DNA from: Candidatus Gastranaerophilales bacterium
GTDB lineage: Bacteria; Cyanobacteriota; Vampirovibrionia; Gastranaerophilales; Gastranaerophilaceae
Reading direction: 5' to 3'
Length of the DNA stretch: 64,000 bases
Assembly (NCBI GenBank): GCA_017415185.1
Contig: JAFQHZ010000032.1
Span: 1-64,000, forward strand
The notes under the pieces are model-generated. The model ran no database searches. It was not told the origin of the DNA and saw only the letters and a list, made by a program, of their open reading frames with translations. Both the position numbers and the translations under genes were made by a program. Of the stretch, positions 62,561 to 64,000 are shown piece after piece (position 1 is the stretch's first letter; the number at the start of each line of letters is the position of its first letter).

Positions 62561-62734
62561 ATGCCAGAAGTAAGAGTTCGCGAAAACGAAAATATCGAAT
62601 CAGCTTTAAAAAGATTTAAAAAGAAAATTCAAAAAGCAGGTATATTATCTGAAATCAAACGCAGAGAAAGATATGAAAAACCATCTGTAAAAAGAAAAAG
62701 AAAATCTGAAGCTGCTAGAAAAAGAAAAGTATAA
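62561..62734 (+). CDS. rpsU: Small ribosomal subunit protein bS21
   Basis: 57 residues. [20 protein letters not shown], then a basic Arg/Lys C-terminus, is the S21 pattern. The start at 62561 is set by the very strong ribosome site AAGGAGGTGA (62546-62555). That site is far stronger than at most genes here, which is notable as S21 sits beside the anti-Shine-Dalgarno helix. Confidence 0.96.
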   Translation: MPEVRVRENENIESALKRFKKKIQKAGILSEIKRRERYEKPSVKRKRKSEAARKRKV

Positions 62735-62737
62735 CTA

Positions 62738-62767
62738 AAAAGAGGTTCAATGATTTGAACCTCTTTT
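62738..62767. terminator. Terminator between rpsU and the AbrB-like gene
   Basis: AAAAGAGGTTCAA / TTGAACCTCTTTT stem with a short loop and T-runs; serves both convergent genes. Confidence 0.9.
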
Positions 62768-62783
62768 ATTATTTAAAATTAAA

Positions 62784-62966
62784 CTATTTTTTATTGGTCT
62801 TTTTTTCCACTTTTTTATCACTTTTTGTGATAATTAATTTATCGTTTTCAATAACATATTTCACCATATCAACTTCAGGATTAACATCCAAAAAGCCAAG
62901 TATAGTTGAATTTATACTGAGCGCCCAACCATTTCCATTTCTCATTAATTTTCTATCTACTGTCAT
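62784..62966 (-). CDS. AbrB/MazE-type DNA-binding protein
   Basis: 60 residues. RNGNGWALSINSTILGFLDV and YVIENDKLIITKS follow the SpoVT/AbrB swapped-hairpin pattern of MazE antitoxins and AbrB regulators. A basic Lys-rich tail follows. No toxin gene overlaps or adjoins it on this strand; the divergent small gene at 63057 is the only near candidate. Confidence 0.75.
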   Translation of the reverse strand: MTVDRKLMRNGNGWALSINSTILGFLDVNPEVDMVKYVIENDKLIITKSDKKVEKKTNKK

Positions 62967-63056
62967 AATAATCTCACATTGTCCTTGACAATATAATATT
63001 ATCTGTATATATTTATTTCTAATCTTACATTGTATCGTTGTTTGTAAATTAAGTAT

Positions 63057-63266
63057 ATGAAAAAAGAAATCTTCATATCAAGAATTAAAGATTTTAAAAA
63101 ACTAGAAACAAAAATTAAAAAGACTTTTACACAAATTTATGATGGAATTAACGACGATTTTATTTCGCAAGAAACATTACACGAATTAAATATGGTTATT
63201 TGCGAATTTTATGAAAGAGGAGTTCTATTCACTAAAGAATTATGCGAAATTTATTGGAAAAAATAA
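63057..63266 (+). CDS. Small hypothetical protein
   Basis: 69 residues, helical and charged (FISRIKDFKKLETKIKKTF, then LHELNMVICEFYERGVLF). Divergent from the AbrB-like gene. TAAATT lies six bases before the ATG. Not recognised; a toxin role has no motif support. Confidence 0.6.
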   Translation: MKKEIFISRIKDFKKLETKIKKTFTQIYDGINDDFISQETLHELNMVICEFYERGVLFTKELCEIYWKK

Positions 63267-63340
63267 CTTTCTCCCCCTTTTAAATTAATTTAAGCCTTAA
63301 ATATCTTTTAAAAACTTGCTCTTTATAATAAAATATTCAA

Positions 63341-64000
63341 ATGGAAAAAAATTATAATTTAAGCTTTAAAAAGAACGATATTGAAAAGTTATTATTGAAT
63401 TTGGACCAAAATCCATATTCGCAAAAAAACAAAGATTTCAGATTCACTCTGTCTTTGATTTATGAACTTGTTGAAGAAGAATTCGCAGACACTTTTGATA
63501 CAAAAAACCCTATTTTAAGGCAAACAGAAGTATCATTAGACAACAACGACAATGATGTATCAATTTTTATCACTCCTCCATACAGTTTTGATTATTATCT
63601 TAAACAAAAAGGGTCTTTGTATCGTTTAAGACCGGAATATAAAGGCTCAGAATACGGTTACAAAATCAATCTCAATATGTTTTTTGAATATTTTACAGGG
63701 GTTGATGAAAACTTAGATTTATCAGATTGCTCTGACAATTATAAATTTTATTTCAATTTGGTTCAATTTGTTAAAAAAACCGTTGAAAAGCTCCATTTTA
63801 TCCCAGCAGTAAACTTCAAAAAAGAAACATTCAGCGTTTATTGGGAACCTTATTTTAAAAACAAAGACTTCGTCAGTGCATATTGCGATATCGTAGAAAA
63901 CGATATTTTAGACAGCACAACGACAAAAAAATTAATCGAAAAATATTTAAATTATTTAATTTTCACATTTTTGAACGTTAAACATTACCGCTTTAAAGAT
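63341..64000 (+). CDS. Partial protein, possible N-terminus of a SNF2-type helicase
   Basis: 220 codons open to the right edge of the window, with no stop. TATAAT (63324-63329) lies shortly upstream. The sequence (PYSFDYYLKQKGSLYRLRPE, later KLHFIPAVNF and TFSVYWEPYF) resembles the N-terminal region that precedes the helicase core in bacterial SNF2 proteins, where a W-x-P-type motif follows a basic strand. No ATPase motif falls within the window, so this is tentative. Confidence 0.5.
   Translation, partial: MEKNYNLSFKKNDIEKLLLNLDQNPYSQKNKDFRFTLSLIYELVEEEFADTFDTKNPILRQTEVSLDNNDNDVSIFITPPYSFDYYLKQKGSLYRLRPEYKGSEYGYKINLNMFFEYFTGVDENLDLSDCSDNYKFYFNLVQFVKKTVEKLHFIPAVNFKKETFSVYWEPYFKNKDFVSAYCDIVENDILDSTTTKKLIEKYLNYLIFTFLNVKHYRFKD

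Noticed and set aside
62784-63266. Toxin-antitoxin pair (AbrB-like plus 63057 protein)
   Set aside because: The genes are divergent and the 69-residue protein has no MazF, VapC or other toxin motif.
1-64000. CRISPR array or cas genes
   Set aside because: No regularly spaced direct repeats and no Cas-like protein were found; the Ski2-type helicase is not Cas3 (no HD domain).

Overview
The window is low-GC, Gram-negative-type bacterial DNA with a dense, mostly operonic gene layout. My best guess at the source is a gut member of the non-photosynthetic cyanobacterial relatives (Gastranaerophilales / Melainabacteria). This is an inference from the mixture of very AT-rich coding, an S-layer-homology envelope protein, a FliF-FliG-FliH-FliI-FliN-FliO-FliP-FliQ-FliR cluster, a DUF1015 protein, BioY and FolE2, and no photosynthesis genes. 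No rRNA is present to prove it.

Layout. 1-437 is a repeat-rich intergenic region. 438-6822 holds a small ETGGS peptide gene, a glycogen-debranching/AAA ATPase operon, a DUF1015 protein and two structural or secreted proteins of unknown role. 7066-7403 is the HU gene with its promoter. 7452-14452 is a plus-strand run: a hypothetical protein, a short-chain reductase, a Ski2-like helicase overlapped by an HNH/coiled-coil protein, then two very small genes (an ETAGS peptide and a membrane peptide). 14529-21196 holds a glycosyltransferase, gyrA, dnaX and a NarL-type regulator. 21590-22297 holds tRNA-Arg(ACG) surrounded by partial copies of itself. 22298-25530 holds small unknown proteins, rpsO, rimI and a BioY-like transporter. 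25527-34432 (minus) is the flagellar basal-body/export cluster. 34580-42370 holds an SLH protein, a 5'-nucleotidase-like enzyme, a divergent DXS-like enzyme and several lineage-type unknown proteins. 42371-42787 probably carries a structured RNA. 42788-44742 is engB, a MerR/HspR-like regulator and a cluster of small XRE regulators. 44743-45412 is a repeat nest. 46494-46626 looks like a cobalamin riboswitch leading into a two-gene operon of unknown proteins. 48860-64000 holds fabF/acpP, a membrane glycosyltransferase, a CtpA protease, an OmpR-type regulator, a methyltransferase, a GAF-GGEEF cyclase, a cell-wall amidase, a TrxB-like reductase, a zinc alcohol dehydrogenase, folE2, rpsU, an AbrB-like regulator and the start of a large protein that runs off the window.

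How it fits together. Most genes are housekeeping: replication, translation, lipid synthesis, envelope and motility. The parts that look new are: (1) a cobalamin-riboswitch-like leader in front of proteins with no known link to B12; (2) an F-K/T-G/A motif near the N-terminus of otherwise unrelated proteins, including the helicase and the HNH protein, which form one overlapping transcription unit; (3) two small peptide genes sharing an ETxGS(I/V)AS motif and a near-C-terminal cysteine; (4) a tRNA-Arg gene whose ends are copied around it; (5) many genes with a TANNNT hexamer exactly six bases before the start codon, which suggests leaderless mRNAs; (6) a two-copy intergenic repeat with perfect 17-bp inverted ends. 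All functional statements come from motif reading only; no database search was possible.
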